Part shown: in pieces, positions 7,406-15,636 of the stretch
Layout: each line of letters opens with the position of its first letter
Position numbering within the stretch: position 1 is the stretch's first letter
Assembly: GCF_013204885.1 (NCBI RefSeq)
Contig: NZ_JABMKX010000011.1
Span: forward strand, 275,079 to 339,078
Direction of reading: 5' to 3'
DNA length: 64,000 nucleotides
DNA from: Paenibacillus tritici
GTDB taxonomy: Bacteria > Bacillota > Bacilli > Paenibacillales > Paenibacillaceae
Made by a program: the position numbers and the translations under genes
Notes under the pieces: generated by a model
What the model was told of the DNA's origin: nothing
The model's input: only the letters and a program-made list of their open reading frames with translations
Database searches by the model: none

Positions 7406-9835
7406 TTAAACTTTCATCCGTTGAAGCCTCAATGCATTCAGTACTACAGAGACGGAGCTGAGTGCCATCGCTGCTCCTGCCACCCAAGGTGCTAACAATC
7501 CGAGTGCCGCAATCGGGATACCGAGCGTATTATAGCCAAGCGCCCAGAACAGATTTTGACGAATGTTGCTCATCGTTTTGCGGCTCATGTAGATAGCATC
7601 CGGAATGCTGTTCAAATCGCCGCGCATCAAGGTTACGTCAGCCGCTTCCATTGCGACATCTGTTCCTGTTCCGATCGCCATGCCGATATCCGCCATCGCC
7701 AGTGCAGGAGCGTCATTGATGCCATCGCCGACCATCGCAACTTTCTTGCCCTGCGCCTGCAGTTTCTTCACTTCTTCCGCCTTGCCTTCCGGCAGGACTT
7801 CCGCACGGACTTGATCAATACCGACTTGCTTGGCGATCGCCTGAGCTGTACGTTCGTTATCACCAGTAATCATGATAACCTCAATACCCATGTCCTTCAG
7901 CCGGGCTACGGCTGCTTTTGAGGTTTCTTTAATGGTATCTGCCACCGCGACCAGACCTGTGTACTTACCATCAATCGCGATCAGCATGGCTGTCTTGCCT
8001 TCCTCCTCGAGCTGTGTCATGTGATCAAAGGCATGTTCGACAGAGATCTTATATTTGGCCATCAATTTGCGCGTGCCGGCCAGAATTTCCCTGCCTTCGA
8101 CCATCGCACGGATACCATATCCCGGAATCGCCTCGAATTGTTCTGTACCCGGAAGCTCAATGCCTTTGGCTGTGATACCGGATACGATCGCTTCTGCAAG
8201 CGGATGCTCAGAGTCCTTCTCAGCAGCACCAACCAAGCGAAGGAAATCTTGTTCATTCATATGCTGGACGGCAACATCCGTGAGTTCCGGCTTGCCTTTC
8301 GTTACGGTACCGGTTTTGTCAAGAATAATAGCATCAATTTTATGAGTAGATTCCAGATGCTCGCCGCCTTTAAACAGCACACCGAGCTCCGCGGCGCGTC
8401 CTGATCCCGCCATAATTGATGTTGGTGTTGCAAGTCCAAGCGCACATGGGCATGCAATAACCAGAATCGCAATCGCCTTCTCCAGTGCACCCGCGAAATC
8501 GCCAGGCGTAACCCAGAAGTACCAAACCAGGAAGGCAGCAATCGCAATGCCGACGACGATCGGTACGAAGATGCCGGAAATGACATCCGCTACTCGTTGA
8601 ATCGGTGCTTTCGAGCCTTGTGCTTCTTCCACAACCTTTATGATTTGAGCAAGTGCAGTTTCTTTGCCAACCTTGGTTGCTTTCACTTTTAATCTGCCGT
8701 TTTTGTTGATGGTTGCACCTATGACGTTGTCTCCGGCTTTCTTCTCCACTGGAAGACTCTCGCCTGTCAGCATCGATTCATCGACCGCGGAACTTCCTTC
8801 CAGTACTTCCCCATCCACCGGAACCTTCTCACCCGGTTTAATCACGACGATGTCGCCGGTAAGTACCTCTTCCAAAGGAATCGTCATTTCTTGGTTGCCA
8901 CGAATGACCAAAGCTGTTTTCGCCTGCAGTCCCATCAGCGTTTTGATAGCTTCGGATGTGCGGCCTTTGGCAAGCGACTCGAACAGCTTCCCAAGAATAA
9001 CAAGTGTGATCAAGACCGCGCTTGTTTCGTAATACATGGCTGGACCATGGTGAGCCATGCTGCCCATTGAAGCCCATTCAAGGGTTAAGTAAAGACTGTA
9101 GAAGTAAGCAGCTGACGTTCCCAGTGATACGAGCACGTCCATATTCCCACTTTTATTGCGGAGGGCTTTGAAAGCACCCACATAAAATTGCTTGCCGATG
9201 TAGAATTGGACCGGTGTCGCCAACGCTAGCTGAAACCACGGATTCATGAATAAATCTGGCATCCAGATCCATGATAAGAAGGTAAAGTGACCAACCATGG
9301 ACCAAAGCAAAGGCAGTGAAAGAATAGAGGAGATGAGCAGCTTGCGCTTTTGCTGCGCAATGGCTTTCTCCCGGTGCTGGGAGGGGCCCGTTTCCTCCTG
9401 CTTTGGAACCGCTTTGTATCCAAGCTTCTCCACCCGCTTTTGGATTTCGGCTATCGTGACTTCCGTTGCGTTATATTCAACCCGGGCAGTCTCTATGGCG
9501 AAATTAACGACAGCGCTCGTGACCCCAGGTGTTTTATTCAGCGTTTTTTCGACTTTGACGGCGCATGCTGCACAGAACATGCCGACAAGATTGAAATCGA
9601 CAACTTCTTTGGCCGTACCGTAACCAAGTTTCTGAATACTTTGTTCCATTTGTGAAACACTGACTTTATTCGGATCATACGTAACCGTAGCCCGTTCCAG
9701 TGCAAAGTTCACGGTTGCTTCCGTTACGCCTTCGAGTTTATTTAATCCCTTTTCAATCCGGTTTGCACATGCGGCACATGTCATTCCGGTTAATTGCAGG
9801 GAGGTTTGCTCCGTTTCCAACCTGGTTGCTTCCAT
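7406..9835 (-). CDS. copA: Copper-exporting P1B-type ATPase CopA
   Basis: It pumps Cu(I) out of the cytosol at the expense of ATP. At about 809 aa it has the normal length for Bacillus CopA. Two N-terminal heavy-metal domains carry GMTCAACAN (Cys 21/24 counted from the GTG at 9838) and GMFCAACAV (Cys 89/92). Eight membrane helices are expected. The intramembrane copper motif CPC lies in IACPCALGLATP, the phosphorylation site is DKTGT, the nucleotide-domain motif is SEHPLAEAI and the hinge motif is GDGINDAPA. The ATG at 9835 with GAGG eight bases upstream is preferred. It follows copZ by about 30 bases, in the CsoR-controlled unit. Confidence 0.97.
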   Translation of the reverse strand: MEATRLETEQTSLQLTGMTCAACANRIEKGLNKLEGVTEATVNFALERATVTYDPNKVSVSQMEQSIQKLGYGTAKEVVDFNLVGMFCAACAVKVEKTLNKTPGVTSAVVNFAIETARVEYNATEVTIAEIQKRVEKLGYKAVPKQEETGPSQHREKAIAQQKRKLLISSILSLPLLWSMVGHFTFLSWIWMPDLFMNPWFQLALATPVQFYIGKQFYVGAFKALRNKSGNMDVLVSLGTSAAYFYSLYLTLEWASMGSMAHHGPAMYYETSAVLITLVILGKLFESLAKGRTSEAIKTLMGLQAKTALVIRGNQEMTIPLEEVLTGDIVVIKPGEKVPVDGEVLEGSSAVDESMLTGESLPVEKKAGDNVIGATINKNGRLKVKATKVGKETALAQIIKVVEEAQGSKAPIQRVADVISGIFVPIVVGIAIAAFLVWYFWVTPGDFAGALEKAIAILVIACPCALGLATPTSIMAGSGRAAELGVLFKGGEHLESTHKIDAIILDKTGTVTKGKPELTDVAVQHMNEQDFLRLVGAAEKDSEHPLAEAIVSGITAKGIELPGTEQFEAIPGYGIRAMVEGREILAGTRKLMAKYKISVEHAFDHMTQLEEEGKTAMLIAIDGKYTGLVAVADTIKETSKAAVARLKDMGIEVIMITGDNERTAQAIAKQVGIDQVRAEVLPEGKAEEVKKLQAQGKKVAMVGDGINDAPALAMADIGMAIGTGTDVAMEAADVTLMRGDLNSIPDAIYMSRKTMSNIRQNLFWALGYNTLGIPIAALGLLAPWVAGAAMALSSVSVVLNALRLQRMKV

Positions 9836-9865
9836 CACGAGCGCCTCGCTCCTTTCGTCGATTGA

Positions 9866-10069
9866 TTAAACTACGTCGTATCCTTGTTCTTTAATGGCTT
9901 CTTTAATGGCATCCAGCGTTAATTTACTTTCATCATAAGCAACTGCGACCGTACCGCCGGAAAGATCGACCTTCCCGCTTGCTCCGAGTGTTCTCAGAGC
10001 ACCTTCGATTGAGTTTACACAGTGTCCGCAAGACATACCTTCAACATTTAGATTTACATTTTTCATCAT
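9866..10069 (-). CDS. copZ: Copper chaperone CopZ
   Basis: A 67-aa cytosolic heavy-metal-associated domain that carries Cu(I) to CopA and can pass it to CsoR. The metal site is GMSCGHC near residues 11-17. The fold pattern beta-alpha-beta-beta-alpha-beta and the end EQGYDVV are typical of CopZ. AGGAG lies 6 bases before the ATG at 10069; a second ATG follows immediately. It lies between csoR and copA, as in many Firmicutes. Confidence 0.95.
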   Translation of the reverse strand: MMKNVNLNVEGMSCGHCVNSIEGALRTLGASGKVDLSGGTVAVAYDESKLTLDAIKEAIKEQGYDVV

Positions 10070-10097
10070 TCATTTCTCCTTTTATGATCTATTTGTT

Positions 10098-10427
10098 TTA
10101 TTTCATTAGCTTCTGTATGGTTTGCAGCAGCTCTTCAACGACTTCTGAATCGCCTTTTTGAATGCGATCCACCACACAATCTTTAAGATGTCCCGTCAGA
10201 AGAACTTTTCGCACTCCGTTAAGTGCGGCTTGAACGGCAGCGATTTGATTCAATACCTGATCACAATACGTATCCTTTTCGATGAGTCCCCTCACACCGC
10301 GAATTTGCCCTTCAATCCGGTTTAACCTGACGACTAAGTCATCCTTCACCACACTCGAATGATGACTTTTTCGGCCGTCGCTCATCCCGCAGCACTCTTG
10401 TTCGATCTTCGTTTGAAGCTCATCCAA
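10098..10427 (-). CDS. csoR: Copper-sensing repressor CsoR (first paralogue, cop operon)
   Basis: An all-helical DNA-binding repressor of 109 aa. It has the copper ligand set Cys (DTYCDQ), then His at +25 and Cys at +29 (GHLKDC). This is the Cys-His-Cys spacing of true CsoR and not the Cys-Cys pattern of CstR. The RLNRIEGQIRG signature of the family is present. Translation appears to start at TTG 10427, with AAGGAGG nine bases upstream. It heads the csoR-copZ-copA unit and sits directly downstream of its own putative operator at 10450-10467. Confidence 0.93.
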   Translation of the reverse strand: MDELQTKIEQECCGMSDGRKSHHSSVVKDDLVVRLNRIEGQIRGVRGLIEKDTYCDQVLNQIAAVQAALNGVRKVLLTGHLKDCVVDRIQKGDSEVVEELLQTIQKLMK

Positions 10428-10449
10428 TGTTGATCACCTCCTTGAATGT

Positions 10450-10479
10450 AGTATACCCCCCTATACTATATAAAGTCAA
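10450..10479 (-). promoter_or_regulatory. Promoter and CsoR operator of csoR-copZ-copA
   Basis: On the minus strand, TTGACT (10474-10479) and TATACT (10450-10455) are separated by 18 bases, a plausible vegetative promoter. The spacer and -10 hold a dyad AGTATA-GGGGGG-TATACT (10450-10467), an inverted repeat around a G6/C6 tract, which is the kind of A/T-flanked G-tract site that CsoR proteins bind. Its position over the -10 element fits repression relieved by copper. Confidence 0.75.
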
Positions 10480-10530
10480 ACGAATTTTACTACCTTACCT
10501 CTCTACCCTATATTTTATACAAAAAGAAAA

Positions 10531-10546
10531 GGATTCTTGCGAATCC
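10531..10546 (-). terminator. Terminator of the second csoR gene
   Basis: The perfect 6-bp stem GGATTC-N4-GAATCC is followed on the minus strand by a T-rich run (TTTTCTTTTT), 12 bases after the stop of the 10558-10893 gene. It separates the second csoR from the cop operon. Confidence 0.75.
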
Positions 10547-10557
10547 CCGGCAGTTAC

Positions 10558-10893
10558 TTATTTCATTAATTTATTTATCGTAACCAATAACTCATCAATC
10601 ACTTCATTCTCGCCCTCTTGTATGCGTTCAATGACACAGCTCTTCATATGGTGCTCCAAAAGCAGTTTACCGACGCCGTTCAAAGCCGATTGAACCGAAG
10701 AGATCTGATTCAGAACGTCATCACAATAGGTATCCTTCTCAATCATACCCTTAAGGCCCCTAACCTGACCCTCAATCCGGTTAAGCCGACTGATAAGTGC
10801 GTTTTTGCTTTTTTCAGAATGATGGCTTTTTCGCTCATTAGTACCGCAGGATTCGTGCGTGTGTGTATTGGCCTCTTGAATGATATCTTCCAT
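10558..10893 (-). CDS. CsoR-family copper-type repressor (second paralogue)
   Basis: A 111-aa paralogue of the neighbouring CsoR, highly similar through RLNRIEGQVRGLKGMIEKDT and the helical core. It keeps the copper-type ligands Cys (DTYCDD), His +25 and Cys +29 (HHMKSC). Its N-terminus is distinct (NTHTHESCG), with extra His and Cys. It has its own terminator and its own promoter with a different operator at 10920-10950. The same operator motif recurs before the MFS exporter and the glutaredoxin gene, so this paralogue is the likely regulator of those. Copper or another thiophilic signal could be sensed. Confidence 0.88.
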   Translation of the reverse strand: MEDIIQEANTHTHESCGTNERKSHHSEKSKNALISRLNRIEGQVRGLKGMIEKDTYCDDVLNQISSVQSALNGVGKLLLEHHMKSCVIERIQEGENEVIDELLVTINKLMK

Positions 10894-10919
10894 GCCCTCA
10901 CTCCTTTCTCTTTACTTAT

Positions 10920-10950
10920 ATTGTACCATAGTCCCCCTACCCTATACAAA
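10920..10950 (-). promoter_or_regulatory. Operator of the second CsoR regulon, upstream of its own gene
   Basis: Minus strand: TATAGGGTAGGGGGACTATGG lies between a weak -35 (TTGTAT) and a -10-like TACAAT. The core ATAGGGTAGGGG(G)(A/T)CTATA is shared with the sites at 12540-12558 and 12616-12636 but differs from the simple G6 dyad before csoR-copZA. Autoregulation by the 10558-10893 product is inferred. Confidence 0.65.
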
Positions 10951-10985
10951 ATCATAAATAGTGGAGACCAAGCTGGAACAAAAAC

Positions 10986-11015
10986 GCGATCCAGCCTTAT
11001 TATGGCCTGGATCGC
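10986..11015 (-). terminator. Terminator of the MFS exporter gene
   Basis: The hairpin GCGATCCAG...CTGGATCGC (10986-10994 and 11007-11015) is followed on the minus strand by GTTTTTG. It lies about 23 bases past the stop of the MFS gene. Confidence 0.8.
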
Positions 11016-11037
11016 TTAAGTATAGGAAATCTATGCT

Positions 11038-12462
11038 TTATTGTTTAGGCATCCGTAAAAAGAGCAGCGAGAGAACCGCACCTGCGATAGCAGCAATCGC
11101 CGCGCCAATGAATGCAGCATGAAAGCCTGTGTTTAATGCAGTAATTTGTTCGATCCCTTGCTCCACCTGGCCTCCTGTCCAAGTAGCCGCCACTGCGGAC
11201 ATGATGGCAAGTCCAATGGCTGAGCCAATCTGGTAGCTGGTATTTGCAATTCCTGAAGCTAAGCCCGTTTCCTCCGGCTTGGCTCCCGACATAGAGGCCA
11301 TCGTTCCTGGGATGAAGGCGAGCGCCATCCCAAGCGCCCCTAATAATGAGGCTGGAAGCACGTTCGCTATGAAGTCCCCCTCCAGCGGCGTATAACCTGC
11401 TAGCAGGAACAAGGACCCCGCCAGAAGGAGCAAACCGATAACCAGAATGTTCTTAAATCCAAAACGCCCTACCAAGCGGCCCGTAAACCCCACCATGAAT
11501 ACCATAACTAAAACGGTCATCGGTACGAGTGCCAATCCGCCAGCAAAGGCGGAGAACCGTAAAACCTGCTGCAGATATAGATTCAAGAAGAACCATAACG
11601 GAATCCACGCAGCGGCGAGCAAGCCAAATGCGATATTCCCGGCAAGCAAGTTCGGCGCGGTAAAAATACCAAGCGGAACCAGTGGCTCTTTTTTTACCTT
11701 TTGGATAGTAAAGAAAGCAATTAGCAGTACCGCTGTTATTATGAGTAAGGTAATGGTCTGAGTCGATACCCAGCCTACCTGCCCTGCGGTAACGACCGCA
11801 TAGACTGCCAACACAAGGGCTGCTGTTATGGCCAATGCGCCGACAATATCAATACTTCCTTTGCGGCGAACACTGACCGGAAGTACCTTCATGCTGTAAA
11901 GAAGCGCAAATATGCCCACGGGTATATTGATTAAAAATGTCCAGTTCCAGCTTAACCACTCCGTTATTACCCCTCCGAGAAACACGCCTGCTGTACCTCC
12001 GGCTGCCGCGGAGGCCCCCCAGAATCCAAGTGCTTTTGTGAGTTCTTTCGGATTATGACTAAACAAAGTCATAACAATCGTAAGTGCAGCTGGCAGAATG
12101 AGCGCTGAGCCTAGCCCTTGTATGGCACGGCCAACATTCATCGAAGCTTCTGACCATGCGAGGCCGGCAAGTAATGAGGCTACGGAAAGAATAAGAAATC
12201 CGATCATGAATATTTTCCGCTGTCCGAACAGATCAGATAATCGACCTCCCAGCAGCATTAGCCCTCCTAAGAAAATAACATAAGCATTGAACACCCACTG
12301 CAAGTTATCCTGGGAATAACCCAGGGCTTCCTTAATGGCCGGAAGCGCGACTCCGATAATGGATGTGTCCATGATGACCATAAATTGCGCTAAACACAGT
12401 AAAAACAACGCTTTCCATCTTCTTGCATCTGGCGATGCACTTGCGTTTGCCTGTGATGACAT
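11038..12462 (-). CDS. DHA2-family MFS efflux transporter (EmrB/QacA type)
   Basis: A proton-coupled exporter of 474 aa with about 14 hydrophobic helices. Family signatures are VIMDTSIIGVALPAIKEALG (helix 1), LGGRLSDLFGQRKIF (loop 2-3 motif A), GRAIQGLGSALILPAAL (motif B) and GGVITEWLSWNWTFLINIPVG (motif C region). AAAGGAGGAG precedes the ATG at 12462. The substrate is unknown. The promoter carries the same operator as the second csoR and the glutaredoxin gene, so export of a toxic metal complex, thiol conjugate or drug linked to copper stress is possible. Confidence 0.9.
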   Translation of the reverse strand: MSSQANASASPDARRWKALFLLCLAQFMVIMDTSIIGVALPAIKEALGYSQDNLQWVFNAYVIFLGGLMLLGGRLSDLFGQRKIFMIGFLILSVASLLAGLAWSEASMNVGRAIQGLGSALILPAALTIVMTLFSHNPKELTKALGFWGASAAAGGTAGVFLGGVITEWLSWNWTFLINIPVGIFALLYSMKVLPVSVRRKGSIDIVGALAITAALVLAVYAVVTAGQVGWVSTQTITLLIITAVLLIAFFTIQKVKKEPLVPLGIFTAPNLLAGNIAFGLLAAAWIPLWFFLNLYLQQVLRFSAFAGGLALVPMTVLVMVFMVGFTGRLVGRFGFKNILVIGLLLLAGSLFLLAGYTPLEGDFIANVLPASLLGALGMALAFIPGTMASMSGAKPEETGLASGIANTSYQIGSAIGLAIMSAVAATWTGGQVEQGIEQITALNTGFHAAFIGAAIAAIAGAVLSLLFLRMPKQ

Positions 12463-12539
12463 TTGCTTCTCCTCCTTTAATGGCTGTGGATTCGCTCAAC
12501 TCCGAACAATTGTGCTGAACCTATCCTTAAGCAATATAG

Positions 12540-12564
12540 TATAGACCCCTACCCTATTTGTCAA
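12540..12564 (-). promoter_or_regulatory. Promoter of the MFS exporter with second-CsoR-type operator
   Basis: Minus strand: TTGACA (12559-12564), 17 bases, then TACTAT. The spacer contains AATAGGGTAGGGGTCTATA, the same core as the sites at 10920-10950 and 12616-12636. A repressor bound here would block the -35/-10 interval. Confidence 0.7.
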
Positions 12565-12612
12565 TCATGTTTATTGATATTCCTCTTTGCAGAAGGTGTT
12601 GCTTATTATGGG

Positions 12613-12643
12613 TTGCATAGGGTAGGGGACTATATGATATAAT
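12613..12643 (+). promoter_or_regulatory. Promoter of the glutaredoxin-like gene with second-CsoR-type operator
   Basis: TTGCAT (12613-12618) and TATAAT (12638-12643) are 19 bases apart. The spacer holds CATAGGGTAGGGGACTATATG (12616-12636). This site and the one before the MFS gene lie only about 55 bases apart in the same divergent intergenic region, so the two genes are probably co-regulated. Confidence 0.7.
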
Positions 12644-12681
12644 TTCATCGTTCGTATCAAATATGAGCGAGGAGGCAAGTA

Positions 12682-12921
12682 ATGATCAATGTAGAAGTAT
12701 ATACAACGCCAACGTGTGAGGATTGTAAAAATTTCAAAAAGTTCTTACGAGAACATGAAATTTCGTTTACGGAGTATGATATCGCCGATCACCCTGATTA
12801 TGCCGATACACTTCGAAATCGGTCAGGGAAAAATTTAGTTCCTACTATTTTTATCGATAATCAGATATTTTTCGGTTTTGTATTCAATCGCCAAAAAATC
12901 GAAAAATTGCTTCTTACCTAG
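12682..12921 (+). CDS. Glutaredoxin-like thiol protein
   Basis: A 79-aa thioredoxin-fold protein with a CEDC redox motif near residues 13-16 (YTTPTCEDCKNF) and the cis-proline region VPTIFIDNQ (about residues 57-65). It reduces disulfides or binds a metal through the two Cys residues. It is divergent from the MFS exporter, and both promoters carry the same G-tract operator. A link to copper or reactive-sulfur stress is inferred from this regulation. Confidence 0.88.
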   Translation: MINVEVYTTPTCEDCKNFKKFLREHEISFTEYDIADHPDYADTLRNRSGKNLVPTIFIDNQIFFGFVFNRQKIEKLLLT

Positions 12922-12934
12922 TTTCTCAAAAAAA

Positions 12935-12958
12935 GAGCCACTCCCTGCAGAGTGACTC
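12935..12958. terminator. Bidirectional terminator between convergent genes
   Basis: The stem GAGCCACTC...GAGTGACTC with a six-base loop is flanked by seven A residues on the left, giving a seven-T run on the minus strand for the beta-helix gene. On the right is a T-rich stretch for the glutaredoxin gene. Confidence 0.75.
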
Positions 12959-13008
12959 CTTTCTTCTTATATTCAAATCAATCTTTTTTTTCGCAATGTA
13001 AAACCCTC

Positions 13009-14562
13009 TTACGGATTGGCCCCGGCGGGTTTCCCTGTAACTACCGGGAACCCCGGCTTCAGCCGGAAATCGTCACGGGCGGCGTCCCTGAACTGCGGAT
13101 CGGCAAACTGCGAGCTGGAATCGTTCCCCGTGTCGCGCTGGTAGAAGGCGAAGCCGGGGTATTCCTTCTTTTTCCATACCCAAAAGGCCTGATCTGCCCC
13201 TGATTCTGTATAATAAAGGTTGCTGCCCAGCGTATTATTGCTGTTGCTTGTATATTCGTTGCTGATCATAACGCCGGAATCACCTGCTACGATAATATTG
13301 CGGGTAATGACATTACCGCTTAAGTTAGCTTGCAGATACAATTGGCCGTTGCCATCGCCCAGCAGGTCGTTCTTGTAGAGCGTATTAGACTCGATGATAC
13401 TATCGCTGGTGCCTCCACGCTCCTCGTCATAACCGCCCATGGCAATACCGGTCAGCCGGTTGTGGTAGATCAGATTGTTTTTGACCGTAATATCCCTGGT
13501 TAGCCTTCCCTTATGTTCGGAAGCAAGCTCAAGGCCGATGTCATTGTCATATAAGCGGTTCTGCTCCACCAGGATGGACCTTCCTCCGTCGATGTAGATT
13601 CCACCTGCCGCATGGCTGTCATTGGGTACAGGCTTGCCATAAGACGGATTAAGATTGGACGAAATCCCGTAGACTACGTTTCCTTGGACCGTTCCGTTAC
13701 GCGCCTGATCCACCCGCTCGTCTCCCGCCGTTCCCTCAAACCCGATCAGGTCGATCCCGATATTGTCGCTGTCATGAACGATATTGTTCGTAATCTCAAA
13801 AGTATCCACATTGCCGTTAACGACCAGCGCCTCACTTGAGCCAAGCACCAAATCGTACACTTCATTACCATCAATAATCAGTCCTTGCAGCGCTTCCTTC
13901 GCTTCGGTTCCGTACACGGCAATCCCATGGGCATCCCTCCCGGTAAGCCCGTCCCCTTCAGGCGTGGCCGTATTGGCTATGGAATGAATGCGGTTATTGA
14001 GCACAGAGAGGTCCTTCCCTGAACCGTGAATATAGATACCTGCGGGAATGTCGCCAAGGGATGCAGTCTTGTAATTGCGGATTTCCAGTTGCTGAATCGT
14101 TACATAGCTGGCCTGATGGATCTCGACCATACCCTCCAAGCCGTCAACCGGCAGGCCTTCGCCGTCAAGCACCGCCGTCTCATTCGGATAACCGGCGAAT
14201 ATGACAGGACCGGCATCCTTCGAGCCTCCCTTGGAGATCTGCAGCTTCTGATGGTACACGCCTCCGCGAATATAGACACGGGTTCCCGGCTCTGCGAGGT
14301 CCGCAGCATGCTGAAGCGTCTTCCAGGGAGAATCTATGGTCCCTTGATTACTATCAGCTCCATCGACAGCCACATAGTACGTGTTGGCCTTATCCGGCTG
14401 CGGCGCTGCACTGGACTTCGGGGCCGGAGCTGTTCTTTGCGCGTATTGCGGCTTAGCTTCCGGCGGAGCTTGAACAGATAACGGCGTGTCCGAGGCGCCG
14501 GAACATCCCGACAGTACGATCAAACCAAGCACAATAGCCGATCTCCGGAAAATTCTTAGCAT
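13009..14562 (-). CDS. Lipoprotein with right-handed parallel beta-helix (pectate-lyase-like)
   Basis: A 517-aa surface lipoprotein. The signal ends at LSGC with the lipid Cys at residue 20, followed by a Pro/Ala/Ser/Lys-rich spacer to about residue 60. The next motif, YYVAVDGADSNQGTIDSPWK, is the typical entry to DUF1565/parallel beta-helix proteins. Repeating turns such as VLNNRIH, IDGNEVYD, ITNNIVHDS, VEQNRLYDN and VKNNLIYHN follow between residues 180 and 430. Polysaccharide lyases and some epimerases share this fold, but no catalytic residue set can be assigned by eye. It has its own terminator and no operon partner. Confidence 0.83.
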   Translation of the reverse strand: MLRIFRRSAIVLGLIVLSGCSGASDTPLSVQAPPEAKPQYAQRTAPAPKSSAAPQPDKANTYYVAVDGADSNQGTIDSPWKTLQHAADLAEPGTRVYIRGGVYHQKLQISKGGSKDAGPVIFAGYPNETAVLDGEGLPVDGLEGMVEIHQASYVTIQQLEIRNYKTASLGDIPAGIYIHGSGKDLSVLNNRIHSIANTATPEGDGLTGRDAHGIAVYGTEAKEALQGLIIDGNEVYDLVLGSSEALVVNGNVDTFEITNNIVHDSDNIGIDLIGFEGTAGDERVDQARNGTVQGNVVYGISSNLNPSYGKPVPNDSHAAGGIYIDGGRSILVEQNRLYDNDIGLELASEHKGRLTRDITVKNNLIYHNRLTGIAMGGYDEERGGTSDSIIESNTLYKNDLLGDGNGQLYLQANLSGNVITRNIIVAGDSGVMISNEYTSNSNNTLGSNLYYTESGADQAFWVWKKKEYPGFAFYQRDTGNDSSSQFADPQFRDAARDDFRLKPGFPVVTGKPAGANP

Positions 14563-14582
14563 TTATGCACTCTCTTCTCAGC

Positions 14583-15332
14583 TTATTTATGATCCTCACC
14601 CAAATAAATACGGATGATTGCATCCATATATTGCATGACCTCGGTGGTCATCCCGTACACCCGTGCAGTTTGTCCCTCCTGCGGTGTAATGTACTCCCAA
14701 TATTTCTGAATGAGCTGCTCATCACCGCCGAACATTTTGTCGGCGTATTCTATGATTGAGGCCGCGAGCTGCTGCGCCGCTTCAGAATCGGGCGGTTCTG
14801 CCAGCAGTCCAGAGACACGCCTGAGAATATCGGACCACTCCATAGCGAGCGGATTGCTTACATCGTTAATCGGCAGCACCTCCAGCTCTTCCGGAGTGAA
14901 GACCTGCTGCCGCAGCTGCGGACCCTGCGGGGGCTGTTCAAGCTCACGGATAAATCCGAGCATCTCCTCAATATTCACTTGTTCGGTTGCCCGCATCGCG
15001 TACAAGGTGGAGAACAGCAGATGCTCTACCGCCCGCAGCTTCTCCTGCTCCTGCTTTACGAAGACCATCTGCTGCTCCAAGGCACGGCTCCAGACGGTGA
15101 CATCATGGTGTGCAACCTCACCGCTGTCGAGAATCACTTTAATTTCACTCAGCTTGAAATGCATTTGCTTCAGCACAGCAATCTTCTGCAGCCGTAGAAT
15201 CTCATTCTCGCTATAAGAGCGGTACTGGTTCCCGGTATCCCTGTCCGGCTCCAGCAGGCCCAGCTTCTCATAATAATGCAGGGTGCGGACAGACACACCG
15301 GTTAGCTTGGACAGCTGGCCTACGGTATACAT
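14583..15332 (-). CDS. MerR-family regulator with TipAS-like ligand-binding domain
   Basis: A 249-aa protein. The N-terminal MerR winged helix reads YTVGQLSKLTGVSVRTLHYY (residues 2-21), followed by a coiled dimerisation helix and a C-terminal TipAS-like domain (about residues 130-245, with FGGDEQLIQKYWEYITP). TipA-type regulators bind amphipathic antibiotics or other small molecules and activate promoters with over-long spacers. Such a promoter lies upstream of the adjacent CPBP gene (16539-16570), its likely target. A 219-bp inverted-repeat element sits only about 31 bases upstream of the start codon. Confidence 0.88.
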   Translation of the reverse strand: MYTVGQLSKLTGVSVRTLHYYEKLGLLEPDRDTGNQYRSYSENEILRLQKIAVLKQMHFKLSEIKVILDSGEVAHHDVTVWSRALEQQMVFVKQEQEKLRAVEHLLFSTLYAMRATEQVNIEEMLGFIRELEQPPQGPQLRQQVFTPEELEVLPINDVSNPLAMEWSDILRRVSGLLAEPPDSEAAQQLAASIIEYADKMFGGDEQLIQKYWEYITPQEGQTARVYGMTTEVMQYMDAIIRIYLGEDHK

Positions 15333-15362
15333 GGGCTTTCCTCCAAATAGGAATATTATTTG

Positions 15363-15581
15363 CTATATAGATTGAATTTGTAAGTTATGCGACATAGGTT
15401 GGCCGTGACTCCAGAGAATGTTTGGCCCTCCGGCCGCTGTTGTCCCCAGATTTCTTGATTTTGAACCGCTAATCGCGGTGGAAATCCGGTGACAAAGGCG
15501 GACGCTGACGCTCCTACAGTGCCAAAATTCTCCTCCGCCACTTTTCCCTGTCTGTATATTTTCAAGATCAAATCTATATAG
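15363..15581. repeat. 219-bp inverted-repeat-bounded intergenic element (MITE-like)
   Basis: Both ends carry CTATATAGATT in inverted orientation (15363-15373 and 15571-15581); the first eight bases are self-complementary and could also be read as a flanking direct duplication. The interior is GC-rich and contains short dyads, but no convincing reading frame or ribosome site. It nearly fills the gap between the merR and CPBP genes. A mobile miniature element or structured RNA is inferred from architecture only. Confidence 0.5.
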
Positions 15582-15598
15582 AAGGTTGGGCACAGTAA

Positions 15599-15627
15599 AT
15601 CATCCGGCACTGGCATGGCCGGATGAT
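15599..15627 (-). terminator. Terminator-like hairpin after the CPBP gene
   Basis: The perfect 10-bp stem ATCATCCGGC/GCCGGATGAT has a 9-base loop and lies about 10 bases past the CPBP stop. The minus-strand tail is only weakly T-rich, so this may be a weak terminator or an RNA-stabilising hairpin. Confidence 0.55.
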
Positions 15628-15636
15628 GGTTTATTA

